Shown: positions 18,140 to 27,322 of the stretch, in pieces
Layout of the letters: every line of letters starts with the position of its first letter
Position numbering within the stretch: the first letter of the stretch is position 1
Assembly (NCBI GenBank): GCA_913019905.1
Contig: CAJVZD010000008.1
Location: forward strand, 95,108 to 159,107
Source of the DNA: an uncultured Cellvibrionales bacterium
GTDB taxonomy: Bacteria > Pseudomonadota > Gammaproteobacteria > Pseudomonadales > Dasaniaceae
Direction: 5' to 3'
DNA: 64,000 nucleotides
Position numbers and translations under genes: made by a program
Notes under the pieces: generated by a model
Told to the model about the DNA's origin: nothing
Database searches by the model: none
What the model saw: only the letters and a program-made list of their open reading frames with translations

Positions 18140-19282
18140 ATGCCCGATTTCTTACCTGACGATATTAACCAGCAGTTAGCGATAGCCACCGAATTAGTAA
18201 AAGACTGTCTTGAGCCGCTTGACAAAAGGTTAAACGAAGAATCTATAAGCCAGAAAGAAGCGGCAGCCCAAGTTAGACATGCCTCGCAGGAAAAGGGTAT
18301 TTTTTACAAGACGCAACCTCAAGAATTTGGTGGGCACCCCACTTCTACGCTCGAATTAACAGCATTGAGAGAGCTTTTTTCGGCGGCGAATGTATCAACT
18401 TCCGCTCACGTTTTCGGGCCTGGCCCGGGTGTGTTGGCTAACGTTTCAGAACCGATGGCGAGTCAGTACCTAGCGCCAGTGTTAGCCGGAGAAATACAAG
18501 GTGCATTTGCTTTTACCGAACCGGCCGACGCTCTGGAACCTACCTGGGCGGTTCGCAGCGAAAATGATTTGTTAGTCACGGGTCAAAAGTCGTACGTAAC
18601 AGGGGGGGATTCTGCCGATTTCATGGCTGTGTTTTTGAACGTTCGGGCGGATGCAGAGAACGAGAAAGGTACTGCTATGGTTATCATAGATAAAGATCTT
18701 GAGGGCGTGAGTACTGAAAAGGATTTTACTTCTCTGGACGGCAGCGGCCACCAGTCAATTACCTTTGATAAAGTCAGAGTCCCAATCGCGAATGTAGTCG
18801 GTAGAATCGGTGAGGGATTACCAAGAGCACTCGGAAACATAGGAAACGTCCGATTATTAGTCGCAGCTCAAGCCTGTGGATTGATGATGTGGACACTAAA
18901 TTATGTAGAAAATCAGGTGATGAAGCCACACCGTAGTGGTACACCCTTAGGAATGAAAGAAGGTGTCAGGCTTAGGTTATCTGACATGCGTATTGATGCC
19001 TTTGCTGCCCGCTCCATGCTATATCGAACGGCTAGGCTAGCCGATGCGGGTGAAAATATTATTAATGAAACAATCGCTGTGAAAATCTTTAGCACTGAAG
19101 CCGCCGGAAGAGTCGTCGATAGCGCCGTTCAGTTAATTGGCGGACAAGCACTTGTTGCCGGGCATCCATTAGAAAAGCTCTACCGCCAAATTCGCTCTTA
19201 TCGGCTCATTGAAGGTGCCAGTGATTTGCTGAGATTGAACCTTATTAAAGGCAAGCTGGAATTGGGAAAAGGAAGGGTTTAA
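18140..19282 (+). CDS. Acyl-CoA dehydrogenase family protein
   Basis: These FAD enzymes oxidise acyl-CoA thioesters to 2-enoyl-CoA. The 380-residue protein shows the N-terminal helical domain, the flavin-binding GAFAFTEPADALEP stretch and ITFDKVRVP, and a C-terminal YRLIEGASDLLR with the usual glutamate position. The frame is open from 18029, but family similarity begins at MPDFLPDDI, so the ATG at 18140 is preferred; an ATG at 18074 is a further option. The middle TEP region departs from the usual TEPxAGSD, so substrate and activity are uncertain. Confidence 0.87.
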   Translation: MPDFLPDDINQQLAIATELVKDCLEPLDKRLNEESISQKEAAAQVRHASQEKGIFYKTQPQEFGGHPTSTLELTALRELFSAANVSTSAHVFGPGPGVLANVSEPMASQYLAPVLAGEIQGAFAFTEPADALEPTWAVRSENDLLVTGQKSYVTGGDSADFMAVFLNVRADAENEKGTAMVIIDKDLEGVSTEKDFTSLDGSGHQSITFDKVRVPIANVVGRIGEGLPRALGNIGNVRLLVAAQACGLMMWTLNYVENQVMKPHRSGTPLGMKEGVRLRLSDMRIDAFAARSMLYRTARLADAGENIINETIAVKIFSTEAAGRVVDSAVQLIGGQALVAGHPLEKLYRQIRSYRLIEGASDLLRLNLIKGKLELGKGRV

Positions 19283-19426
19283 GCGCTTACCGGGAAATAC
19301 AACTATTTCACTAGTCGAAACGTGCTCTTTAACGATTTATGTAAAACGCGAGTGGTACCCACTGCCTTTAGCGCTGATCCCTGGCTCAAGCCTCTAAGTT
19401 GCAAACCCAAGGGAAGACGCACCAGC

Positions 19427-20299
19427 CTAAACAGCGGAAATGGGTAGATAAAACGTCAATTCAAATTGCTCGTCTTCAGCGAGAAATTGGTTTTTCCTAT
19501 AGTCTGCAAACGCCGGCGTGGTTTTCATTTTAAACCCGGATGTAGGGAGCCACTGCTCAAGAATATTACTAAGCTGTGGCAGAAGCTCACCATAACGTCC
19601 ATTTAATTCAAAGGCAGCATGCAATCCGCCGGGAATGGTCATGGTATTAACTGAGCCACGCCTTAACAGCGGATTCTCGATACCAATACATGCGACATAT
19701 CGACACTGCTCTAAGGACACCCACGCAGGGTTCGAATGGTGTAAGCCCAGCTGCTTAACAATGCTCCTTTGCTCTTCTTCTGCCCAGCCCAGTAGCCGCT
19801 GCCATGCCAGTCTGATGCTGCGTCCGTAACCACGATGGCGAACGTACGCGACCCATTGGGGCGGTAACGCGACGAGATTCACTGGAGGTAGAGGACTCGA
19901 CCCGATACGCTGATAAGAAGCGGCTATTTCCCGATCCGACATATACGGCGTGCTCGTCCCTTTCGTTTCTTTTTCTCTCCATTGTCCTGGTGTTAAGCCA
20001 AACGCACTTTTAAAACTATGGGTAAAGGACGACAGAGAGATGAAGCCACACTTCTCAGCGATTTCAAGAACAGTGCTTTTATCATCAAACATTAATTGGT
20101 TTGCCGCTTGCTCAAGTCGCGTGCGACGAATGTATTGGTTTACGGTTTCACCGACCACATTTTGAAACACTCGATGGAAATGCTGTTCAGAATAAGCCGC
20201 AACCTCTGCCAGGTTTTTTGCCGAAATAGAATGAGAAATATCTCGATGAAACGCATAAAGCGCATCATTAATACGCGAAACCTGTTGCTTTTGACTCAT
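19427..20299 (-). CDS. AraC-family regulator with GyrI-like effector domain
   Basis: The N-terminal 110 residues form an AraC/XylS double helix-turn-helix (YSEQHFHRVFQNVVGETVNQY, then IAEKCGFISLSSFTHSFKSAFG), and the C-terminal 150 residues resemble the GyrI/Rob small-molecule-binding domain (VAYVRHRGYGRS). This domain order is that of Rob/SoxS-type multi-effector regulators. The ATG at 20299 is chosen because AGGA lies 10 bases before it; the frame is open to 20335. A long inverted repeat lies upstream. The divergent aminotransferase is a candidate target. Confidence 0.87.
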   Translation of the reverse strand: MSQKQQVSRINDALYAFHRDISHSISAKNLAEVAAYSEQHFHRVFQNVVGETVNQYIRRTRLEQAANQLMFDDKSTVLEIAEKCGFISLSSFTHSFKSAFGLTPGQWREKETKGTSTPYMSDREIAASYQRIGSSPLPPVNLVALPPQWVAYVRHRGYGRSIRLAWQRLLGWAEEEQRSIVKQLGLHHSNPAWVSLEQCRYVACIGIENPLLRRGSVNTMTIPGGLHAAFELNGRYGELLPQLSNILEQWLPTSGFKMKTTPAFADYRKNQFLAEDEQFELTFYLPISAV

Positions 20300-20349
20300 T
20301 TCAAGCTTTTCCTGCCACTTTTTTGTCGCAAACATCGACCCGGAGTATT

Positions 20350-20398
20350 AGATTGTAATGCATTTTTAAAACGGGTCCCTATCATGTCATTGCAATCT
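20350..20398. promoter_or_regulatory. Inverted repeat upstream of the AraC-type regulator
   Basis: AGATTGTAATG (20350-20360) and CATTGCAATCT (20388-20398) form an 11-base inverted repeat with one mismatch and a 27-base spacer. The position, 51 bases upstream of the regulator start and in the divergent region with the aminotransferase, suits an operator. This is inference from position and symmetry. Confidence 0.45.
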
Positions 20399-20594
20399 AC
20401 CCTGCTCATCGTATTTACTCACTGCCCTATTAAAAGGAAAATTAAACAGAAGAAGACTGAATAATACTTTAAGCCGCCACTGTGGTTAGCATATATCGAC
20501 AAAGATTAGCTTACATTTCGACAATTGTAGCCAAATACAGATTTGTACAATGAGGACTCTTTAAAATTGAATCAAAAAACAGGGCACCAAATCC

Positions 20595-21770
20595 GTGAAA
20601 ACTGCAATAACAGTGGCCAACCGCATGAGCTCCATACAGCCGTCCTACATTCGTGAAATACTATCCGCAGCAACTGCGCCAGGAATTATTTCTCTAGCTG
20701 GCGGCCTTCCGGCAAGTGAATTATTTCCGATCTCGCTATTCGACCAAGCCCTTGCCAGTTTGTCATTGGTTCCCGAAGTCTATCAGTATGGGGAGACTCA
20801 AGGGTACCCCCCATTATTGGACTACCTTAATGACCGATACGAGGTAGCAAATGGACTCGAGACGATGGTATGCAATGGTTCGCAACAAGCCATCGATTTA
20901 ATAGCAAGAGCCTTTCTCAATCCTAATGACAGCGTAGTAATGGAAGCACCGAGTTATTTGGGTGCAATACAAGTTTTCGGCCTTGCTCAAGCTAAAATAA
21001 AAACTATACCCCAGCTAGCGGACGGCCCTGACCTGATTGCTCTCGAAACTTTATTTGGGACAGGCCGAATCAAACTCTTTTACGCGGTTCCCGACTTTCA
21101 CAACCCCACGGGCATCAGTTGGTCACTGCAACACCGCCGTCGGGTTGCAGCCTTATGCTGTCGCTACGATGTCTTGTTGATTGAGGACGCCCCCTACCGA
21201 TCTCTCCGGTTTAAAGGCACTGATCTTCCATTGGTTTCTTCATTTTGTCCTGAGCGCGCCTTCCTTCTAAGATCTTATTCGAAAATATCGGCTCCCGGTA
21301 TGCGCATTGGCACTGTTACAGCACCAACGGTATGGTTAAATCCCATGATAACCATTAAACAGTGTTCCGATTTACACACCAACCTTCCTATGCAAGCAGC
21401 TTTACTGTTTGTATTAAAACACGCTGACTTTCCGAAACATAAAGAAAACATACGGAAACAATATGCAGCGCGGCATCAGAAACTCAGCGCGGCACTTAGC
21501 GATAAACTGACACCCGACTGTTCATATAACACCGTAAACGGAGGCATGTTTATTTGGTTGGAACTACCGCCTTGCGATGCGCATGAGGTCGCAATGCAGG
21601 CTTTACGTGAAGGCGTTGCGGTTGTACCTGGCGACGTGTTTTTCTTAAAAGACCATAGCGTTGCCCCCGCACTTAGACTAAATTTTAGCCATACTCCGGA
21701 GGATCAATTTATCGACGCTATCGGCCGCTTAAAAATTGCCTTAGAAAAAGTCAGTGAAAGAGCCTGTTAA
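20595..21770 (+). CDS. PLP-dependent aminotransferase, class I/II (2-aminoadipate/LysN-like)
   Basis: This fold-type I aminotransferase is 391 residues. Lys230 in RSYSKISAPGMRIG is the expected PLP Schiff-base lysine, Asp198 in LLIEDAPYRSLRF contacts the pyridine nitrogen, and Asn170 lies in DFHNPTG. The opening ISLAGGLPASELFP and the pattern overall match the 2-aminoadipate aminotransferase / MocR-catalytic group, which accepts several amino acids. It starts with GTG at 20595; an ATG at 20625 would remove ten residues before the conserved part. It is divergent from the AraC-type regulator. Confidence 0.9.
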   Translation: MKTAITVANRMSSIQPSYIREILSAATAPGIISLAGGLPASELFPISLFDQALASLSLVPEVYQYGETQGYPPLLDYLNDRYEVANGLETMVCNGSQQAIDLIARAFLNPNDSVVMEAPSYLGAIQVFGLAQAKIKTIPQLADGPDLIALETLFGTGRIKLFYAVPDFHNPTGISWSLQHRRRVAALCCRYDVLLIEDAPYRSLRFKGTDLPLVSSFCPERAFLLRSYSKISAPGMRIGTVTAPTVWLNPMITIKQCSDLHTNLPMQAALLFVLKHADFPKHKENIRKQYAARHQKLSAALSDKLTPDCSYNTVNGGMFIWLELPPCDAHEVAMQALREGVAVVPGDVFFLKDHSVAPALRLNFSHTPEDQFIDAIGRLKIALEKVSERAC

Positions 21771-22085
21771 TACTGCCGTTCACCGATCATCGTCAAGCAA
21801 GGCAAGAAAACACAGCGAGGAATTAGCAGCTATTATTTTGTTAAAATAATAGCTGCTAATTACATCGTTAAGTAACATCATATAGCGTAAAAAGCATATT
21901 ATTAACAGCCAGTTGCGATCATTACCTTACATTTCACTTTAATATTTAAACGCAGCTCTCGTTCTTGTTTAAACCTAAGCTGCTATCAATTCAACCTGAA
22001 GTTAATGCCTTAAACCCAAGCTATCCATCCCACCTAAAGGTTTTACAAGAATCGAATGTGTATCAAGCCGCTACTAATTGCCAGA
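21771..22085. other. Convergent intergenic region holding a perfect palindrome
   Basis: These 315 bases lie between the convergent aminotransferase gene and the end of the F420 operon. Apart from the 19-base perfect inverted repeat listed separately, I see no gene or typical terminator. Confidence 0.5.
21821..21861. repeat. Perfect 19-base inverted repeat with a 3-base loop
   Basis: AATTAGCAGCTATTATTTT (21821-21839), GTT, then its exact reverse complement (21843-21861). It lies 51 bases after the aminotransferase stop and 225 bases from the end of the F420 operon. No U run follows on either strand, so it is not a textbook intrinsic terminator, though the stable hairpin could protect or end both convergent transcripts. 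Confidence 0.75.
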
Positions 22086-25000
22086 CTAGTTGATCGCCTT
22101 TTGGCTATCCACATTATTAAGAATCAAGTCACCGGTTCGACGCTCATCACGCTGATATTTTTTGGCCGGTGTATTAATTGGCGAAACTAATGCTTCCGCT
22201 TGGTACGACATGTCGATCCGTTCTTGAGGAACCGAACTATAAATGGTTGAACGATGTCGAGACTGCCTTCCTGCACGCTTTATCCACTGATCCATTTCGT
22301 CCGGCGGACATTCCTGTCCGTGGTCGGCACCCGCTGCCCGAGTAATTGTTTCATTCATCAGTGTCCCGCCTAAGTCGTTCGCACCAGCATGCAAACAGGC
22401 CTTTACACCCAGCTCTCCCATTTTTACCCATGAAGTCTGAATGTTCTCTATCAATGGAGAGAGCGTTAAACGCGAGACAGCATGCATCAATAAAGCCTCC
22501 CTGAAAGTCGGCCCCATTCTTGAATTGCCCTTCAAATACATTGGCGCTTCCATATGCACAAAGGGCAAAGGTACAAATTCCGTAAAACCGCCGGTTCGAT
22601 CTTGCAATTGACGAATCCTCAACAAATGACGAGCCCAGTGCTCGAGTCGCTCGATGTGCCCATACATAATCGTTGCCGTCGTTTTAAAACCGACTTTATG
22701 CGCCTCCTCCATTACCTCTAACCACTGACTCGTATTAATTTTATCGGGGCACAAATCAGCTCTAACTTCGTCATCAAGAATTTCTGCAGCAGTGCCCGGC
22801 AAAGTATCCAGCCCCGCATCTTTAAGTTTCTGCAAATACTCCGATAAGGGCAGATTTGAGGTCGCCGCGCCCTGCCATACCTCAAGGGGGGAGAAAGCGT
22901 GAATATGCATCTCAGGCGTCGCCTTTTTCACGGATTGTAGAATATCAATATACGTTTGTCCGGTATACTCGGGATGAATCCCGCCCTGCATACATACTTC
23001 GGTTGCCCCTCTGCTCCATGCTTCTTCACAGCGCCGTTCGATTTCATCAAAGCCCAAATCGTAGGGTCGACCGCGAAGGTTTTCACTGAGCTTGCCTTTA
23101 GAAAACGCGCAAAACTGACATTTAAAATAGCAAATATTGGTGTAATTGATGTTTCTGTTTACAACATACGCAACTTCATCGCCGTTGATATCCAGCCGCA
23201 TACTATCAGCTTCCTGACAAACAAAAGAGAAGTCATCTCCCCGTGTTTGAAACAGACGTACAATTTCGCCTTCCGTTAACTCCTTACCATTTTTTGCTTT
23301 ACTCACAAGCTCTCTAACATCGTCTGATATCTGCCGCGGCGAGTAATTATAAATCAGTCGAGTGATATCGTCGGGAAGTTCACCGTCGTCTCCCGGAGCC
23401 CAGCTGTCGACCCGCGGAAATCCCTCTGCATCGACCATTCGCATAATTCGAGTTTGCAAATTTGTATCCAGCCATTTTGCACCGTCCACTGCAAAAGCAG
23501 GATAAATAGTTAAGCGCTCATGTAAAACTTTACCGGCATTGGCGGTTTCTTTAGCGAGATTTTCCAGGTGGGGCCAAGGGGCTTCAGGGTTGACAAAATC
23601 TGGAGTGACAGGTGAAACACCGCCCCAGTCATTAATGCCAGCACCGATTATTTTTGGTAATACCCCGGGACTCAAATTGGGTGGTGCTTGCAGGCTCATC
23701 GAAGGCCCAAAAATAATTCGTGCGACCGAAATCGTCCACAACAATTCATTAAGGTCCGGTTCTGGAGCTTGGGCCATTTTTGTATTGTCTTTCGCTCGAA
23801 AATTCTGAATGATAATTTCTTGTAAATGACCGAATTTATCATGTTTGTCTCGCAGTTCTAATAGCGATTCAATACGCTCCAATCGGGTCTCGCCAATTCC
23901 TATCAAAATACCTGAGGTAAACGGCACGTTTGCCTGCCCAGCGATTTCGATAGTGTCCAGCCTTACAGCAGGATCTTTATCCGGGGAACCATAATGCGGC
24001 ATCCCTTTTTCGCTTAAGCGTTGCGCCGAAGATTCCAGCATAATACCCATCGAAGCGGAAACGGGGCGTAACATTGCTATTTCTGCTTCAGTCATGCAAC
24101 CGGCATTGATATGAGGTAAAACACCCGTCTCTTCAATGATCGCTTTTGCGACATGGGCAACGTAGTGCAATGTTGATTCAAAACCCATTTCGGCCAAAGC
24201 GTTACGGGCGGCGCTGTACCGTAATTCTGGCTTTTCACCCAAAGTAAGCAATGCTTCCTTACAGCCTTGGGCAGCACCTTCGCGCACCTGACTTAAGACT
24301 TCTTCAACTGTCATGTAGGGCGCCTGCACTTTTTTAGGCGTTTGTGCAAATGTGCAATAGTGGCAAACATCTCTGCACAAATGTGTTAGTGGAATAAATA
24401 TCTTACGTGAATAAGTGACTACATTCCGAAAACCCCGATCCCGAATATGCGACGCCAACAGCATCAGCGATGCAGTATCATCATTATCAGCCAAGGCTAA
24501 TGCTAGTTTTTTAGTTGGGACGTCTCCCGCTAAAGCCGCCTTTGTGATCGCTAAGGTCTCAGCGCTTTTCGACTGGTCGTCCAATAGTTGGGAATGCACA
24601 TCAACCCTCACAACTTTCTCCACTAAGGTTTCATTCATTGCTGTTTTTTGTTGCTTCGCATGTTTGTCAAACGAATGAACCACCGACGTATTCTCAACGG
24701 GTCGCTGTTCAATCATTACCGTCATTCTTTCGGCAATACCACTATCGGTCAAATATTGTAAGGTTCTATGGTCCGTATCCTGAGCGTGAACCAATAAGTG
24801 CTGTATGTCGGAGGGATTATCTATATCAAGCGCTAGAGTAGCCAAATTAACAACATTGATGACACAGCCATTCTCGGCAGCTACTTTTCGATGTTTCGCA
24901 AAGCTAGCTTGGCCATATTGAAATTTAATAGCGTTTGGCGGCGTGCATACCATACAATTGCTGCCGTCATTTATCGTATCCGGAACGATACTGACCACGT

Positions 25001-25418
25001 CTTTACCTTCGTTGCTCGATTGCATTTGACGATGACTATCTAACAATTGCTGGATCTCATCAGTCGATGTCAGCGGTAAATCTCCATGAATGACCATTAA
25101 GGACTCCACACCCTGCGCACCTAGACGAGCCGCTGCTGCATCTACAACATCAGTCAATCCAGATATGGGCTTAGCGCTATTCGCTTGCAGCTCGGTTTCG
25201 GACCAACATTCAATTCCGTAGTGTTCGGCCAATAGTGAAGCACTCGGATCGTCAGACACAATTAATGTTTGCTCTATCGATGGATGAGTCGCAAGCGCGT
25301 CGAGAACGTCTTCTACCATATTGTGGAAAAGACGCCTACGTTCCGTAGCAGACAAAACACCCGACAAACGTTTTTTAGCATTCACGAAATCTTTTAGAGG
25401 TAATAGTGCCCAAACCAT
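22086..25418 (-). CDS. CofC-CofG-CofH fusion: guanylyltransferase plus FO synthase for F420
   Basis: This 1110-residue protein joins three activities of F420 synthesis. Residues 1 to about 245 resemble CofC (PLKDFVNAKKRLSGVLS start), which activates a three-carbon phosphoacid such as phospholactate, PEP or 3-phosphoglycerate with GTP. From about 330, a radical SAM domain like CofG has Cys348, Cys352 and Cys355 (CRDVCHYC). From about 735, a second radical SAM domain like CofH has Cys763, Cys767 and Cys770 (CYFKCQFC). CofG and CofH together make the FO deazaflavin from tyrosine and a flavin precursor. The CofGH half follows mycobacterial FbiC closely. The start codon overlaps the cofD stop by one base (TAATG), so translation is probably coupled. 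It is the last gene of the operon. Confidence 0.93.
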   Translation of the reverse strand: MVWALLPLKDFVNAKKRLSGVLSATERRRLFHNMVEDVLDALATHPSIEQTLIVSDDPSASLLAEHYGIECWSETELQANSAKPISGLTDVVDAAAARLGAQGVESLMVIHGDLPLTSTDEIQQLLDSHRQMQSSNEGKDVVSIVPDTINDGSNCMVCTPPNAIKFQYGQASFAKHRKVAAENGCVINVVNLATLALDIDNPSDIQHLLVHAQDTDHRTLQYLTDSGIAERMTVMIEQRPVENTSVVHSFDKHAKQQKTAMNETLVEKVVRVDVHSQLLDDQSKSAETLAITKAALAGDVPTKKLALALADNDDTASLMLLASHIRDRGFRNVVTYSRKIFIPLTHLCRDVCHYCTFAQTPKKVQAPYMTVEEVLSQVREGAAQGCKEALLTLGEKPELRYSAARNALAEMGFESTLHYVAHVAKAIIEETGVLPHINAGCMTEAEIAMLRPVSASMGIMLESSAQRLSEKGMPHYGSPDKDPAVRLDTIEIAGQANVPFTSGILIGIGETRLERIESLLELRDKHDKFGHLQEIIIQNFRAKDNTKMAQAPEPDLNELLWTISVARIIFGPSMSLQAPPNLSPGVLPKIIGAGINDWGGVSPVTPDFVNPEAPWPHLENLAKETANAGKVLHERLTIYPAFAVDGAKWLDTNLQTRIMRMVDAEGFPRVDSWAPGDDGELPDDITRLIYNYSPRQISDDVRELVSKAKNGKELTEGEIVRLFQTRGDDFSFVCQEADSMRLDINGDEVAYVVNRNINYTNICYFKCQFCAFSKGKLSENLRGRPYDLGFDEIERRCEEAWSRGATEVCMQGGIHPEYTGQTYIDILQSVKKATPEMHIHAFSPLEVWQGAATSNLPLSEYLQKLKDAGLDTLPGTAAEILDDEVRADLCPDKINTSQWLEVMEEAHKVGFKTTATIMYGHIERLEHWARHLLRIRQLQDRTGGFTEFVPLPFVHMEAPMYLKGNSRMGPTFREALLMHAVSRLTLSPLIENIQTSWVKMGELGVKACLHAGANDLGGTLMNETITRAAGADHGQECPPDEMDQWIKRAGRQSRHRSTIYSSVPQERIDMSYQAEALVSPINTPAKKYQRDERRTGDLILNNVDSQKAIN

Positions 25419-26458
25419 TAGCGATTTTCTCCGCTAGTCATACGTTTTGTTTCATTAGAGTTTTGCGTAAGTTGCTCTGCAAACGATAATACGTCTCGCG
25501 CCAGCTGAATACGATCAGCTAATGTCTTCATAACGGTCGGCACACAAGCTACTTTTGGACCATCGTTTTCGATACTACATGCTAAATCGCTATCGGTTGC
25601 ATCCAACACAAAGCCGCTCAATAACTCACCGTAAAATTCCGCCACGGCTTTAGCCGTTACGGGTAAATTCAGCTCTTTCATCATTTTTGCGGCGGGCCCT
25701 TTGATTGCTTGTCCGGCGACAATTGGCGATACGGCGATCACGGGCGCGCGTGACTTGAGCATGGCCTCTCGTACACCACTTAACATCAAAATAGGATCCA
25801 CACTAACGAAGGGATTGGATGGACAGATAATGATCGCACCTAACTGATCGCTGTTGAGTAATTCCATCAGCGCTTTCGTCGGCTTTGCGGTATCAATTCC
25901 AGCAAATGAATAACCAATGATTGCAGGCTCACATTGCTCGCGCACAAAATATTCTTGAAACGCAAGTAAGCCGGCATCAGTGGTTATTTGGGTGCGGACT
26001 GAATCGTTGGTCATCGGCAAAATCCGATGCGCTACACCTAACTTTTTTGAAAGATAATCCGTGACAGTCGACAAGCTATCGCCGCGACTTAAGCGCTGAC
26101 TACGTTCCAGGTGCGTCGCAATATCTCGGTCTCCCAAACGAAACCAACTGTCCCCTCCCAGAGTCTCCAAGGCGTCCATGGTGTTCCAACTTTCATTGGC
26201 AAGGCCCCACCCCTGCTGCTGGTTGTTCATTCCCGCCAAAGTGTACATAACTGTATCGAGATCGGGAGAAATTGACAGGCCGAGATGGTTAAAATCGTCT
26301 GCTGTATTTGCTACGACCGTTAACTGGGTGGCAGGCATGACTTTCGAAAGACCTAGCGCCAACTTCGCTCCACCTACACCACCGGATAAGGCAAGAACGT
26401 GCTTTCCAGCCAATTCGGAGGTCTCTGCAATCATAGGTTCTGATAGAAGTTGTGACAT
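25418..26458 (-). CDS. cofD: 2-phospho-L-lactate transferase CofD (F420 synthesis)
   Basis: CofD transfers the phospho-acid moiety from the GDP-activated intermediate made by CofC to FO, forming F420-0 or its dehydro form. The 346-residue protein has the family opening LALSGGVGGAKLALGL at about residues 22-37, then NTADDFNHLGLSISPDLDT and the GDSWFRLGDRD block. It lies between cofE (80 bases upstream) and the cofC-cofG-cofH fusion on the minus strand. Confidence 0.95.
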   Translation of the reverse strand: MSQLLSEPMIAETSELAGKHVLALSGGVGGAKLALGLSKVMPATQLTVVANTADDFNHLGLSISPDLDTVMYTLAGMNNQQQGWGLANESWNTMDALETLGGDSWFRLGDRDIATHLERSQRLSRGDSLSTVTDYLSKKLGVAHRILPMTNDSVRTQITTDAGLLAFQEYFVREQCEPAIIGYSFAGIDTAKPTKALMELLNSDQLGAIIICPSNPFVSVDPILMLSGVREAMLKSRAPVIAVSPIVAGQAIKGPAAKMMKELNLPVTAKAVAEFYGELLSGFVLDATDSDLACSIENDGPKVACVPTVMKTLADRIQLARDVLSFAEQLTQNSNETKRMTSGENR

Positions 26459-26538
26459 TGGGAATCTACTTCAATTGTTGTTTAAATGTGCTAACGATTA
26501 AGCGATATTTTGTTGGTGTTTTTTTAGCCAAAACAGCT

Positions 26539-27318
26539 TCAACGAAACATATCTACTGCTTTATCCCGGATTAAAGTTGAGATTCCAGAATCGGAATTTG
26601 ACGATTTTACTGCAGACAGTTTGGCTCCTTTAATCAATACAACAGGGGCCCCTTCGTCAGCCTGCCCCATAAGAAAAGAAGCGCCTGCCGCCAGCTCGTC
26701 GGCGACGGCTACTTGAGTAATTTCCAGTGGCCTATCGTAGAGATCCTCTCTACCGATCAAATCTTCTAGTACTTCAAACCCAGAGCTGCCGATTGCCATC
26801 CCCACGGTTCCATTCCTCCATGCCCTACCCGCGCTGTCATTGATAATTATATTAACCGTCTTTCCGGTGATTTTGTATAGGTCTTTGCGCAGATTCGCCG
26901 CACTAACGTCAGAATCTAACGGAAGCAACAGCACCCGCGGATTATCATCTTCTGAGCTGATATTGGATTTGTCGATGCCCGCATTAGCGTGCACATACCC
27001 CAGCTTATGTTCGACAATTACGACCCCCGGCCTTTGCCTAACGACCTCTTTCGATTCGGAGAGAATCAACTCTACCAGTCGAGGATCTTTATCAACCTGG
27101 ACCGCGAGATTTTTCGCTTCTTCACTCGCAACTACGTCATTGAGATACGCATAGCGGTCTTCCGATTTCGATACAACTTTTTGTGCTACAACCAACACAT
27201 CTTCATCGGCTAGAGACAGTTGTGATCTTGCTAGCGATTCAAGAATTTGCGTCGCTAGATTGTCACCGGGCTCAACAAGGGGAAAATCTATCAATGCGTT
27301 AAATGTTATCTGCGACAT
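26539..27318 (-). CDS. cofE: Coenzyme F420:L-glutamate ligase CofE
   Basis: CofE adds glutamate residues to F420-0 using GTP. The 259-residue single-domain protein has the family stretches DEDVLVVAQKVVSKSEDR, the VVIVEHKLGYVHANAGIDKSN block and NIIINDSAGRAWRNGTVG. There is no C-terminal FbiB nitroreductase-like domain, in contrast to actinobacterial FbiB. It begins 4 bases after the stop of the upstream NADPH:F420 reductase gene. Confidence 0.94.
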   Translation of the reverse strand: MSQITFNALIDFPLVEPGDNLATQILESLARSQLSLADEDVLVVAQKVVSKSEDRYAYLNDVVASEEAKNLAVQVDKDPRLVELILSESKEVVRQRPGVVIVEHKLGYVHANAGIDKSNISSEDDNPRVLLLPLDSDVSAANLRKDLYKITGKTVNIIINDSAGRAWRNGTVGMAIGSSGFEVLEDLIGREDLYDRPLEITQVAVADELAAGASFLMGQADEGAPVVLIKGAKLSAVKSSNSDSGISTLIRDKAVDMFR

Positions 27319-27322
27319 GAAT

